Assembly: GCA_002435825.1 (NCBI GenBank)
Contig: DIVL01000046.1
Location: 1 to 9,903 of the forward strand
Origin: Anaerolineaceae bacterium UBA6133
Lineage (GTDB): Bacteria > Chloroflexota > Anaerolineae > Anaerolineales > Anaerolineaceae
Direction: 5' to 3'
DNA length: 9,903 bases
Below are positions 1 to 8,901 of this stretch, in pieces; the first letter of the stretch is position 1; every line of letters starts with the position of its first letter. Below the pieces are notes generated by a model. It saw nothing but the letters and a program-made list of their open reading frames with translations. It searched no databases and was not told the origin of the DNA. The position numbers and the translations under genes are program-made.

Positions 1-9
1 ATACAAGGT

Positions 10-136
10 CGGAATGAGACCGCCTTGACCCGTTTTGAATCAAGCCTTCTTGCGCGGGCTCACTCCGACGTTTACATCATTGGCGGAGTGCGCAACCCCT
101 TGCAGTTGCACTGCGAGGGCAGGGAGGCGCATTCCG
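10..136. repeat. Nested inverted repeats downstream of clpB
   Basis: The stretch after the clpB stop has several short inverted repeats: CGGAATG (10-16) with CATTCCG (130-136), CACTCCG (61-67) with CGGAGTG (84-90, 16-nt loop), and a compact hairpin GCAGT-TGC-ACTGC (102-114). There is no T-tract on either side, so this is not a typical intrinsic terminator, though it may act as a 3' structure for clpB. No coding or tRNA signal was recognised in 1-148. Confidence 0.3.
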
Positions 137-148
137 CCCGACAATTAA

Positions 149-2731
<2,583 letters not shown>

Positions 2732-2992
2732 AATTTCTTCTTTTCTTCTTTCCTATTTGTTCTTTGTGTCATCTCAAGTTTACAGAGAAAGTGTTAGTAA
2801 TCGGTAAGAATTGCGCCAGTCCACCGTATTGATCGTGCCGGCGTCCTCGGCGCGAAGCCTCCCTGTGGGACCGAGCAGGCGAACTGACCGCAGGTCTCCA
2901 TATATTACAACACAATGCAGATCGCCACGGTCGCTACGCTCCCTCGCGATGACGAAAATGCTTCATACCCTGCCTTGCGGGCACAATTAATC

Positions 2993-3179
2993 GTAGGGCG
3001 AGCTTGAGGGCATCGTTAACGATGTGATGGAGGGACGTATCGTGCCCTCAATCCGCCGATAACGGTAATCTGGGTGGCAAGGCTCCTTATTTGCATGCCA
3101 TTAATGGCGTGATGGCGGATTGGAAGTACACCAAGGTCTCTGCGTGATAATGACCGCGGTACTTCCAAGCTCGCCCTAC
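2993..3179. repeat. Four-way-junction palindromic element, copy 1
   Basis: This 187-nt segment is bounded by the perfect 14-bp inverted repeat GTAGGGCGAGCTTG (2993-3006) and CAAGCTCGCCCTAC (3166-3179). Three further perfect arms follow without gaps: TGAGGGCA (3005-3012) with TGCCCTCA (3043-3050); CAATCCGCC (3049-3057) with GGCGGATTG (3114-3122); TTGGAAGTAC (3120-3129) with GTACTTCCAA (3159-3168). Neighbouring arms share two or three bases, so the junction leaves no base unpaired and could branch-migrate. Inner palindromes are ATCGTTAACGAT (3012-3023) and GCCATTAATGGC (3097-3108, extendable to 3094-3111). The short direct repeat CGGGCAC lies just outside both ends (2978-2984 and 3179-3185). 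It may be a MITE-like element or a structured RNA; I do not recognise the family. Confidence 0.75.
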
Positions 3180-3399
3180 GGGCACTTCGTCTCGACCCGC
3201 AGTTGCTGTTTTGATTTTATTGAGGGATAACAGGGCTGATCGTGCCGGCGTCCTCGGCGCGAAGCCTCCCCGTGGGACCGCGCACGCGAACTGACCGAAG
3301 GCCTCCATATATTACAACACAATGCAGATCGCCACGGTCGCTACGCTCCCTCGCGATGACGAAAATGCTTCATACCCTGCCTTGCGGGCACAATTAACC

Positions 3400-3586
3400 G
3401 TAGGGCGAGCTTGAGGGCACCGTTAACTATGTGATGGACGAGCGTATCGTGCCCTCAATCCGCCGATAACGGTAATCTGGGTGGCAAGGCTTGTTATTTG
3501 CATACCATTAATGGCGTGATGGCGGATTGGAAGTACACCAAGGTCTGTGCGTGATAATGACCGCAGTACTTCCAAGCTCGCCCTAC
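3400..3586. repeat. Four-way-junction palindromic element, copy 2
   Basis: Copy of the 2993-3179 element, 407 bp further on. All four main helices are unchanged. About ten substitutions separate the copies, and all lie outside the paired arms of the junction. The inner palindrome ATCGTTAACGAT of copy 1 is broken here, reading ACCGTTAACTAT, and one base of the GCCATTAATGGC hairpin is changed to ACCATTAATGGC. The third array unit is cut off before this element. Confidence 0.75.
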
Positions 3587-3858
3587 GGGCACCTCGTCTC
3601 GACCCGCAGTTGCTGTTTTGATTTTATTGAGGGATAACAGGGCTGATCGTGCCGGCGTCCTCGGTGCGAAGCCTCCCCGTGGGACCGAGCACGTGAACTG
3701 ACCGCAGGTCTCCATATATTACAACACAATGCAGATCGCCGCGGTCGCTACGCTCCCTCGCGATGACAAAAAATCTGTCACTGCAAGGAGCCCGCTCGGG
3801 CGACGCAGCAAATTGCCTTTGTCTTTTCGTTTTCTCATCGCCGTTGTGGGTATGACCG

Positions 3859-3929
3859 GTAGGGGCGAAGCATTCCAAAGAAAAAAATTGCTACTTCTAA
3901 TTTATCCGCTCAGAATGCTTCGCCCCTAC
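3859..3929. repeat. Inverted-repeat element with 17-bp perfect ends
   Basis: GTAGGGGCGAAGCATTC (3859-3875) and GAATGCTTCGCCCCTAC (3913-3929) form a perfect 17-bp stem around a 37-nt A/T-rich loop. The end sequence GTAGGGGCGA resembles the GTAGGGCGAG end of the four-way elements, suggesting one family of dispersed palindromes. No transposase is present and no clear target duplication is visible. Confidence 0.75.
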
Positions 3930-4016
3930 TCAAGCGACGTACACCAGCCACTGACGATTATCCGGGTGGCAAAGTTTATAGATTGCAGATGATGCTGGAC
4001 GCCTGTGGCGAAAGGC

Positions 4017-4074
4017 TGTGCTCGGGCTACCCGCGCCTGGCTCCGTCGGCTGGGTACTTCATAAGCCCGGCACA
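4017..4074. repeat. Imperfect palindrome upstream of the exchanger gene
   Basis: TGTGCTCGGGCT (4017-4028) pairs with AGCCCGGCACA (4064-4074) with one bulged T. Inside, TACCC (4028-4032) can pair with GGGTA (4052-4056). There is no T-tract, so a terminator role is unlikely. It lies within a stretch (about 3953-4075) that has patchy similarity to the 407-bp unit. Confidence 0.45.
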
Positions 4075-4111
4075 ATCGGGGTAGGTGGCAGATATCATTT
4101 CCTCTACCAAT

Positions 4112-4132
4112 TGTTAAATCGATGTTAAATCG
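4112..4132 (+). promoter_or_regulatory. 10-bp direct repeat, possible operator
   Basis: TGTTAAATCG occurs at 4112-4121 and again at 4123-4132, with an 11-bp step, about one helical turn. It lies some 35 bp upstream of the -10 box of the following gene, where an activator with tandem sites would bind. The function is inference. Confidence 0.35.
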
Positions 4133-4165
4133 TATCCGCAGCTATTTCCAGCAATAAAAAGGTCT

Positions 4166-4171
4166 TATAAT
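4166..4171 (+). promoter_or_regulatory. Consensus -10 box for the exchanger gene
   Basis: TATAAT lies 26 bases upstream of the ATG at 4198. The -35 region at the right distance (about 4143-4148, TATTTC) matches the consensus poorly, which fits dependence on an activator at the upstream direct repeat. A Shine-Dalgarno AAGGA (4187-4191) sits 6 nt before the start codon. Confidence 0.5.
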
Positions 4172-4197
4172 CAATCGTTTTGAGATAAGGACTTATT

Positions 4198-5226
4198 ATG
4201 ATGCAAAATTGGAGTATATACTTGGTTGGCGCGGTTGGTTTGGCTGCGCTCGTTGTGCTGGTTATAGGCGCGAACTATGCTGTTAAGAAGTTGATCGGGA
4301 TTGCGAACTACTTTAAACTATCCAGCACTTTCATGGGCATGACGGTCCTCTCTGTTGCCACCTCGCTGCCTGAAATCACCTCCCACTTCACCGCATCCGT
4401 CAGTATTTTGCGCGGCACTCTGGATTATCAAACGGGTTCGGCTATCGTTTTGGGTGCCAATATCGGTTCGGATGTGGTTCAGCAAACCCTGATCATGGGC
4501 ATCGTGGTCTTGGTGGCAGGCACGCTTTATTTCAGACGCTATTTCCTTTGGAAGAGCATGGTCCCGATGATCGGCACCACAATCATGTGCATCATCCTCG
4601 GTTGGGATGGAGACTACAGCCGCGTCGATGGAGCGATTTTATTTGGTACATTTCTCGCATATACCTACTATTTATATAACGACGAACGCAAGCACTACAA
4701 GGAAGCGGATAACCAGCTCCACTCTTCAGAGTTGGCTGAAGACGTCCCAAGCAATAGGCGTCAAGTGTTATTTGACGCTTTTATCACATTGGTTATGTTG
4801 GTAATCATCATTGCATGCGCTACTTTTGTGCTATCTGCTACTGAAACTGTGGTTGATCGAACAGGAGTTGGCGGGTCACTCATTGGCGTAATCACGCTTG
4901 GCCTTGCATCCGCTTTACCTGAGTTCACCACTGCTTTGGCGGGTCTGCGCCACAAAGAAGCTGGCATTTCTTTGGGCACACTGGTAGGCAGCAACATCAC
5001 CAACCCGTTGTTGGCAATCGGTGGTGGCGCGCTCATTTCTACCTATGCCGTTCCAAGACCTCTGATCATCTGGGACCTGCCGTGGGAGACCATGACCGGC
5101 ATTTTACTGTGGGCAATCTTGTGGTTCAATGACGGAAAACTTGGCAAAAAGTCTGCCATATACTTGATCATAATTTACTTTATTTATATCTTCTTCCGCA
5201 GCTTCGTCTTCAATATCGATTTCTAA
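4198..5226 (+). CDS. CaCA-family sodium/calcium exchanger-type membrane protein
   Basis: Integral membrane cation antiporter of 342 aa, a usual length for prokaryotic CaCA members (YrbG-like), with about ten hydrophobic segments. The two inverted alpha repeats are clear. Alpha-1 has GMTVLSVATSLPE (47-59) followed by GANIGSD (86-92). Alpha-2 has GVITLGLASALPEF (230-243) followed by GTLVGSNITN (260-269). E59 and E242 match the acidic residues that bind the transported ion in this family. A hydrophilic loop (about 160-190, rich in charged residues) separates the halves. Alpha-1 departs from the usual GSNxxN by reading GSDVVQ, so ion preference may differ; Na+/Ca2+ exchange is the family default and not proven. 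The start is ATG after AAGGA; a second ATG follows at once. The gene is monocistronic, with its own -10 box and a strong terminator after it. Confidence 0.9.
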   Translation: MMQNWSIYLVGAVGLAALVVLVIGANYAVKKLIGIANYFKLSSTFMGMTVLSVATSLPEITSHFTASVSILRGTLDYQTGSAIVLGANIGSDVVQQTLIMGIVVLVAGTLYFRRYFLWKSMVPMIGTTIMCIILGWDGDYSRVDGAILFGTFLAYTYYLYNDERKHYKEADNQLHSSELAEDVPSNRRQVLFDAFITLVMLVIIIACATFVLSATETVVDRTGVGGSLIGVITLGLASALPEFTTALAGLRHKEAGISLGTLVGSNITNPLLAIGGGALISTYAVPRPLIIWDLPWETMTGILLWAILWFNDGKLGKKSAIYLIIIYFIYIFFRSFVFNIDF

Positions 5227-5245
5227 ACCAGAGCGATTCAATTGG

Positions 5246-5277
5246 CAGCACCAGTTTACCTGGTGCTGTTTTTTTTT
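5246..5277 (+). terminator. Intrinsic terminator of the exchanger gene
   Basis: Perfect 9-bp stem CAGCACCAG (5246-5254) and CTGGTGCTG (5260-5268) with a 5-nt loop, followed directly by nine T residues (5269-5277). It begins 20 bases after the TAA stop and separates the exchanger from the next operon. Confidence 0.93.
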
Positions 5278-5293
5278 CGCACCAGTCCAATTT

Positions 5294-5313
5294 ATGCCCT
5301 GATGGCAGGGCAT
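5294..5313 (+). promoter_or_regulatory. Perfect 8-bp hairpin upstream of the DUF2177 gene
   Basis: ATGCCCTG (5294-5301) and CAGGGCAT (5306-5313) close a 4-nt loop, 45 bases before the DUF2177 start. No T-tract follows. It could be an operator or a 5'-UTR hairpin; no convincing promoter was recognised in 5278-5358. Confidence 0.35.
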
Positions 5314-5358
5314 GACACGCTTGCTATCGGGTATGTGATGGAAAATTAAAGAGGAAAC

Positions 5359-5748
5359 ATGGAAAACATCAAGACATTTTTAGTCGCATTCGCCGTCTTT
5401 CTGGGCATTGATATGCTCTGGCTGACTGTTATCGCTCAGAAGTTTTACAAATCCCAGATCGGGTATCTCATGGCTGACAAAGCCAGGCTGCTGCCGGCTG
5501 CGATCTTCTATTTATTGTTTATCGCCGCGTTGGTTTACTTTGTGATCGCTCCAGCTCTGGAGCATCAGAATATCACACGGCTGATTGTGAGCGCCGCGAT
5601 TTTCGGTTTGGTGACCTACGCCACGTATGACCTGACCAACATGGCGACTCTCAAAGACTGGCCGCTGCTTGTAACAGTAGTGGACCTGGCCTGGGGCACT
5701 TTTATCTCGCTCGCGGTTTCATTGATAACCTACCTGATCCGGAAATGA
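5359..5748 (+). CDS. DUF2177 family membrane protein
   Basis: Small integral membrane protein of 129 aa, matching the DUF2177 family in length and pattern; the biochemical role of the family is not known. Four hydrophobic segments are visible (about 4-24, 45-66, 75-94 and 104-126). Family-type conserved spots are D18/W21 in the first helix (GIDMLW), TYDLTN (89-94), W101, and the final helix VVDLAWG with D109, W112 and G113. The start is ATG preceded by AAAGAGG with a 4-nt gap. The stop overlaps the next gene's start as ATGA, so the two are probably translated as a coupled pair. Confidence 0.85.
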   Translation: MENIKTFLVAFAVFLGIDMLWLTVIAQKFYKSQIGYLMADKARLLPAAIFYLLFIAALVYFVIAPALEHQNITRLIVSAAIFGLVTYATYDLTNMATLKDWPLLVTVVDLAWGTFISLAVSLITYLIRK

Positions 5749-6545
5749 TCATACAATTCTTGCTAATTATGTTGTTGGTGCCGGTGGCAGTCTTTTCCCT
5801 GGCTTATAGGATTGCCCATTTAACTGGCAAGGTCACTTTTCTGGATGCCGCCTGGGGCGGTGGGTTTGCGCTGATTGCCTGGGCAAGTTCTTTCGCCTAT
5901 TCTCCCCGGGAGCTGCCTAATCTGCTTTTGGCACTGGCGGTAAACCTGTGGGGCTTGCGGCTTGCCTGGTATGTTGTCAAACGGATTGCCAAAACAGGGG
6001 AAGATAAGCGCTACCTGGATATATTAAAAGGCTACAGCGAAAACGCTGAAAGAAAGGCGTTCTTACGCTTGTTCATGCTCCAGGCTGGGCTGCAATACAT
6101 CGTTTCGGCTGCAATCCTGCGCATGAATTACATCGATCCAAAACCCGTTGGCGCGGTCACCTGGGTGGGGTTGTTCCTCTTTGCGCTTGGATTTGTGCTC
6201 GAAGCGGTGGCAGACGGGCAGTTGGCTGCCTTCAAGCGCGACCTAAACAACAAGGGCAAGATCCTGCAATCCGGAGTGTGGAAAGCAAGCCGCCACCCGA
6301 ACTATTTTGGCGAGAGCCTGGTCTGGTTGGGCTTGGCAATTATGAGCCTTACTTAACCGTGGGAATGGCTCGCCCTGATCAGCCCAGTAGTGATTACTTG
6401 TCTGCTTTTGTTTGTTTCGGGAATTCCGATCCAGGAAAAGGGCAAGGGTCAGAATCCCAAATGGCGGGAGTATGCCTCCAAAACCCCGAAGTTTGTACCC
6501 TTTATCGGCTCGAAAAAATTTAAAATTTTTTCCAGCCTAATGTGA
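5745..6545 (+). pseudogene. DUF1295 / steroid-5-alpha-reductase-like membrane protein with an in-frame stop
   Basis: DUF1295 proteins are multi-pass membrane proteins related to 3-oxo-5-alpha-steroid 4-dehydrogenases and isoprenylcysteine methyltransferases, usually near 260 aa; the real substrate is unknown. The start ATG overlaps the DUF2177 stop (ATGA). The first 203 codons give an N-terminal part with the motif ASRHPNYFGE (181-190). A TAA at 6354-6356 then stops translation. The same frame runs on for 62 codons to TGA at 6543-6545, and this tail is plainly the missing family C-terminus: PWEWLALISPVV, then SGIPIQEKGKGQNPKW, then YASKTPKFVPF. With the stop read as Tyr (TAT/TAC), the joint becomes SLTYPWEW and the total is 266 residues, normal for the family. 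The truncated form would lack the last membrane segment and the conserved cytosolic tail, so it is probably inactive. Nonsense mutation, readthrough or a base-call error are all possible. Confidence 0.82.
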
Positions 6546-6584
6546 ACCCGGATCTGCATTAAATAAATGTGGACCGGGTATAAG

Positions 6585-6648
6585 GCGTATGTCAGGTTTT
6601 GCCCCTGCCTTGGAAGCCAAGTAAAGGGGTAAACCTGACATCACACGC
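6585..6648. terminator. Large hairpin between convergent genes, possible bidirectional terminator
   Basis: ATGTCAGGTTT (6589-6599) pairs with AAACCTGACAT (6631-6641). CCCCT (6602-6606) with AGGGG (6625-6629) and CTTGG (6609-6613) with CCAAG (6617-6621) continue inward. GCGT (6585-6588) and ACGC (6645-6648) add to the base across a 3-nt bulge. It lies between the ends of the DUF1295 gene and the minus-strand sensor gene, where a shared terminator is expected. Only a weak T-rich stretch (6650-6656) follows on the plus strand, so termination is likely but unproven. Confidence 0.55.
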
Positions 6649-6651
6649 ATT

Positions 6652-8901
6652 TTATTGGTCCAACCAAATCCCAAAAGCCTGTCCGCTGAGTTCTTCAGGC
6701 AGGTGGATGACCTCGCAAGTGTCAGGGTTGATCATCAGCGGTGCACCGTTTGTTCCGCGAACCGGATCGTAGAGATTAAACAGGAGCCAGCCATTTTCCA
6801 ACCAAACAGGATCGTACAAGGTTACACCATTCGATAATTGCTTCAATTCGCCGGTCTTGAAGTTATCGAGAACCCAATTTTGACCACTCTGAACATATAC
6901 CGCAGACTGTTCATCAGGAGAAATTGTAAATGAGCGGCTGATGAAACTTTTAGCGTCTATCATTTCAGACAGCTCAGTTTTGTCGGTCTGCAGGGAATGG
7001 ACGAACAATCGTCCCTGGCTGTCATTTGAAGAAGCTTTACGGAAGTATAAACGCAGACTATCAGCAGACCAACCAACAATATTACCGACCCCTTGCTCAG
7101 ACGGTTTGAGGATCTGACTGCCATCTGAGCTCACCATGGTAACGCCAGCGAACGACTGAAATGCGATCCACTGTCCATCTGGTGACCACCGTAGATCGGA
7201 ACCTTGAAGATCGGATAATTGTTTGTTGCTCTCGGAAGTAACATCGTAGAGCCACAAGCCCTTGTCGCGCATAAAATAGACGATAGTCTTGCCATCCGGT
7301 GAGATGTCGGAATGGGTAAGGTTAACCCCAATAATCTTACGTTCACTACCATCCAGGTCGTAGAGTACCAGGCCAAATCCTTCAAAGGGTGCAATTTCCT
7401 GATAAATCAGCACTTTTCCGCTTGGCATTATGCTGTGTCTATTGTCTCTCTCTGAAACATCGAGGAAATCGATGCAGGCTTGTTCTTCAACAGAAACTGA
7501 ATGAATCTGGCTCAGCAAGTCTGTTGGTGGGGTGAAACTTTGGGTCAGGGTCACCGTTTCTAATACTTTCACCGGTTTACTGAACTCAACGGCGACATTG
7601 CCGTGTAATGCACCGGTTTCCATCCAGACACTGCTCATAAACACTGGCTCACCGTGCATTTCACTGCCACGAAGGGAGGTTGTTTGTGGCATGCTGGGTA
7701 TTCCCTGCACCGACACCTCCAGATTTTTGATAATTGGATGGTCTCTAAAATAGAAATCATACTGGTAGCCACCAAATTGGGAGGGCTGGGCTCGGACAAA
7801 GTAGAGCTCCATCCTTTCACCAGCAATCTCGAAACTTTGATTTACGGGTAAATCATGGAGAAGGTATTCGTCAGGGAAAGTCAATGTGAGCGAAGCGCTC
7901 TCGCCTTGCAGCGCTGAGCTGATTTCAACATAGGATTGACGAATCTTCAACGGGAAGGCAAGCCCCTCGGTTTTGAAGCGGATTACCCAGGATCCGATGT
8001 GATTGCTCAGGGCATTTTGGAGACCAGTCTGGTGTTGATCATAGGTGAAGGTGACAGGGTGTCCATCGGCATCAAATAATTCAAGGTCACCTATAAGATT
8101 TCGATACTTCTCCTCCAGACCTCGGATGAAACCGGCCAGAATGAGATCATTGCCTTCCACCAAGCTGTGACTGACGACTATTTGGATCTCATTTTCCAAC
8201 ACAGGTGTTAGTTCGGATTGTTCGCTTGTGGGCAGAGGAGTGGCGGTCGGGAAGACGTATACCGGTGTGAGTTCGAGCGGTCCCTCACTTGGAACAAACT
8301 CAAGCGGAAGACGCCAGTCTTTGGGTGTTGTGCCTGCCAGGGTGTTACGCAAACAGGGGATCACCAGGGTCAGAGCGTTGATTTCTGGTGGGATAAGCTC
8401 GTATTCGCTGTCGCTGAAGGCTTTAAAGCGCTGACCATCTTCGGTTTCTAGGTATTGAGGGATTATGCACCCCGGTTGGCTTTCGTCACCAGAGTAAGCT
8501 GAGGAAGGCAAGTCGAAGATGTTGAAATAGATATAGCTTTGCTTTGGTGTCAGGGCAGCTTTGTAGACTTCGACTGTGATGCCATCGCGGGTCTGACTTA
8601 CAGTTTCTTTGAGAACGCGGATGGGAGTGTCGGGCTCGATCAAACCGACACCGGGCAGCAAGCCCAGCCAGGATTGAATCTGTGCCCACACTTTCCCGGG
8701 TCCAATCAAGGCGACTGAAAGAAATACAACGGCAATGATTGCCGTTGCGGTCCAAGCCAGGCGAAAGCGTCCCTGGGGTTTGGGTTCTGGATTCAAGGGG
8801 TTAGCGATTCTTGCCGCCAAATTGCTCAGGAACTCCGGAGGAGGTTCTGGCAGCGGAGTAATTTGTAGGATCTCTTTCTCGAGTTGGGTTAGGGTGTTCA
8901 T
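6652..8901 (-). CDS. Single-pass membrane anti-sigma-like sensor with TolB-type beta-propeller
   Basis: Probable regulator of the ECF sigma factor encoded just upstream. The 749-aa product has a short cytoplasmic N-terminus (1-47, opening MNTLTQLEKEILQ), one membrane helix (about 48-68), then VWAQIQSWLGLLPGVGLIE (71-89), a motif I associate with Chloroflexota proteins of this kind. Outside the membrane lie a DUF4179-like beta domain (about 90-205), a Pro/Thr-rich linker (about 205-235, with PTATPLPT), further beta domains (about 236-460), and a C-terminal propeller (about 485-749) with repeated blade motifs HSDISPDGKTIVYF (530-543), LRWSPDGQWIAF (570-581), VGWSADSLRLYF (609-620) and FTISPDEQSAVYV (658-670). 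The cytoplasmic part lacks a zinc-type HxxxCxxC anti-sigma motif, so the anti-sigma role rests on gene order and layout. The start ATG follows GGAG by 5 nt and overlaps the frameshifted sigma stop as ATGA. No family function is certain. Confidence 0.8.
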   Translation of the reverse strand: MNTLTQLEKEILQITPLPEPPPEFLSNLAARIANPLNPEPKPQGRFRLAWTATAIIAVVFLSVALIGPGKVWAQIQSWLGLLPGVGLIEPDTPIRVLKETVSQTRDGITVEVYKAALTPKQSYIYFNIFDLPSSAYSGDESQPGCIIPQYLETEDGQRFKAFSDSEYELIPPEINALTLVIPCLRNTLAGTTPKDWRLPLEFVPSEGPLELTPVYVFPTATPLPTSEQSELTPVLENEIQIVVSHSLVEGNDLILAGFIRGLEEKYRNLIGDLELFDADGHPVTFTYDQHQTGLQNALSNHIGSWVIRFKTEGLAFPLKIRQSYVEISSALQGESASLTLTFPDEYLLHDLPVNQSFEIAGERMELYFVRAQPSQFGGYQYDFYFRDHPIIKNLEVSVQGIPSMPQTTSLRGSEMHGEPVFMSSVWMETGALHGNVAVEFSKPVKVLETVTLTQSFTPPTDLLSQIHSVSVEEQACIDFLDVSERDNRHSIMPSGKVLIYQEIAPFEGFGLVLYDLDGSERKIIGVNLTHSDISPDGKTIVYFMRDKGLWLYDVTSESNKQLSDLQGSDLRWSPDGQWIAFQSFAGVTMVSSDGSQILKPSEQGVGNIVGWSADSLRLYFRKASSNDSQGRLFVHSLQTDKTELSEMIDAKSFISRSFTISPDEQSAVYVQSGQNWVLDNFKTGELKQLSNGVTLYDPVWLENGWLLFNLYDPVRGTNGAPLMINPDTCEVIHLPEELSGQAFGIWLDQ

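Larger units (their letters stand above)
2830..3772. repeat. 407-bp tandem repeat array (2 full copies plus a truncated third)
   Basis: Unit 1 is 2831-3237, unit 2 is 3238-3644, and unit 3 starts at 3645 and loses similarity just after GCGATGAC near 3768. The period is exactly 407 in both intervals, with no indel between units 1 and 2. By eye these differ at about 17 positions, near 96% identity. Each unit is a mosaic: a GC-rich lead module (GTGCCGGCGTCCTCGG...); a module reading GATCGCCACGGTCGCTACGC, whose complement resembles the dispersed intergenic repeats often mis-annotated as small proteins with a RERSDRGDL-like motif; a 187-nt multi-branched palindrome; and an A/T-rich tail ending GAGGGATAACAGGGCT. 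The array starts about 100 bp upstream of the clpB start. It has no convincing coding capacity. Duplication looks recent, by unequal recombination or replication slippage. Confidence 0.9.

Noticed and set aside
2772..2788. CIRCE-like operator upstream of clpB (TCTC-N9-GAGA)
   Set aside because: Only the 3-4 central bases of each arm match the heat-shock element TTAGCACTC-N9-GAGTGCTAA; a lone CTTGAG also falls short of a HAIR site.
3222..3241. Functional homing-endonuclease (I-SceI type) target
   Set aside because: It matches only the 13-base core, and no endonuclease or intron is present.
2830..3772. CRISPR array
   Set aside because: The repeat is 407 bp, contiguous, and has no short-repeat/unique-spacer pattern and no cas gene nearby.
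3087..3878. Minus-strand 73-aa frames in both full repeat units and an 84-aa frame at 3624-3878
   Set aside because: They recur only because the DNA repeats; they cross the palindromes and include the RERSDRGDL-type translation of dispersed repeats, with no ribosome site or domain.
6354..6356. Genetic code with TAA reassigned to an amino acid
   Set aside because: The exchanger and the sensor gene both end in TAA at natural positions.
6278..6523. Separate 81-aa gene overlapping the DUF1295 3' end
   Set aside because: It is in another frame; the DUF1295 frame itself carries the recognisable C-terminal motifs through this stretch.
8801..8897. Genuine C-terminal extension of the sigma factor in the zero frame
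   Set aside because: The tail is unlike sigma region 4, overlaps the sensor gene out of frame by about 100 nt, and the -1 frame gives the expected family ending.
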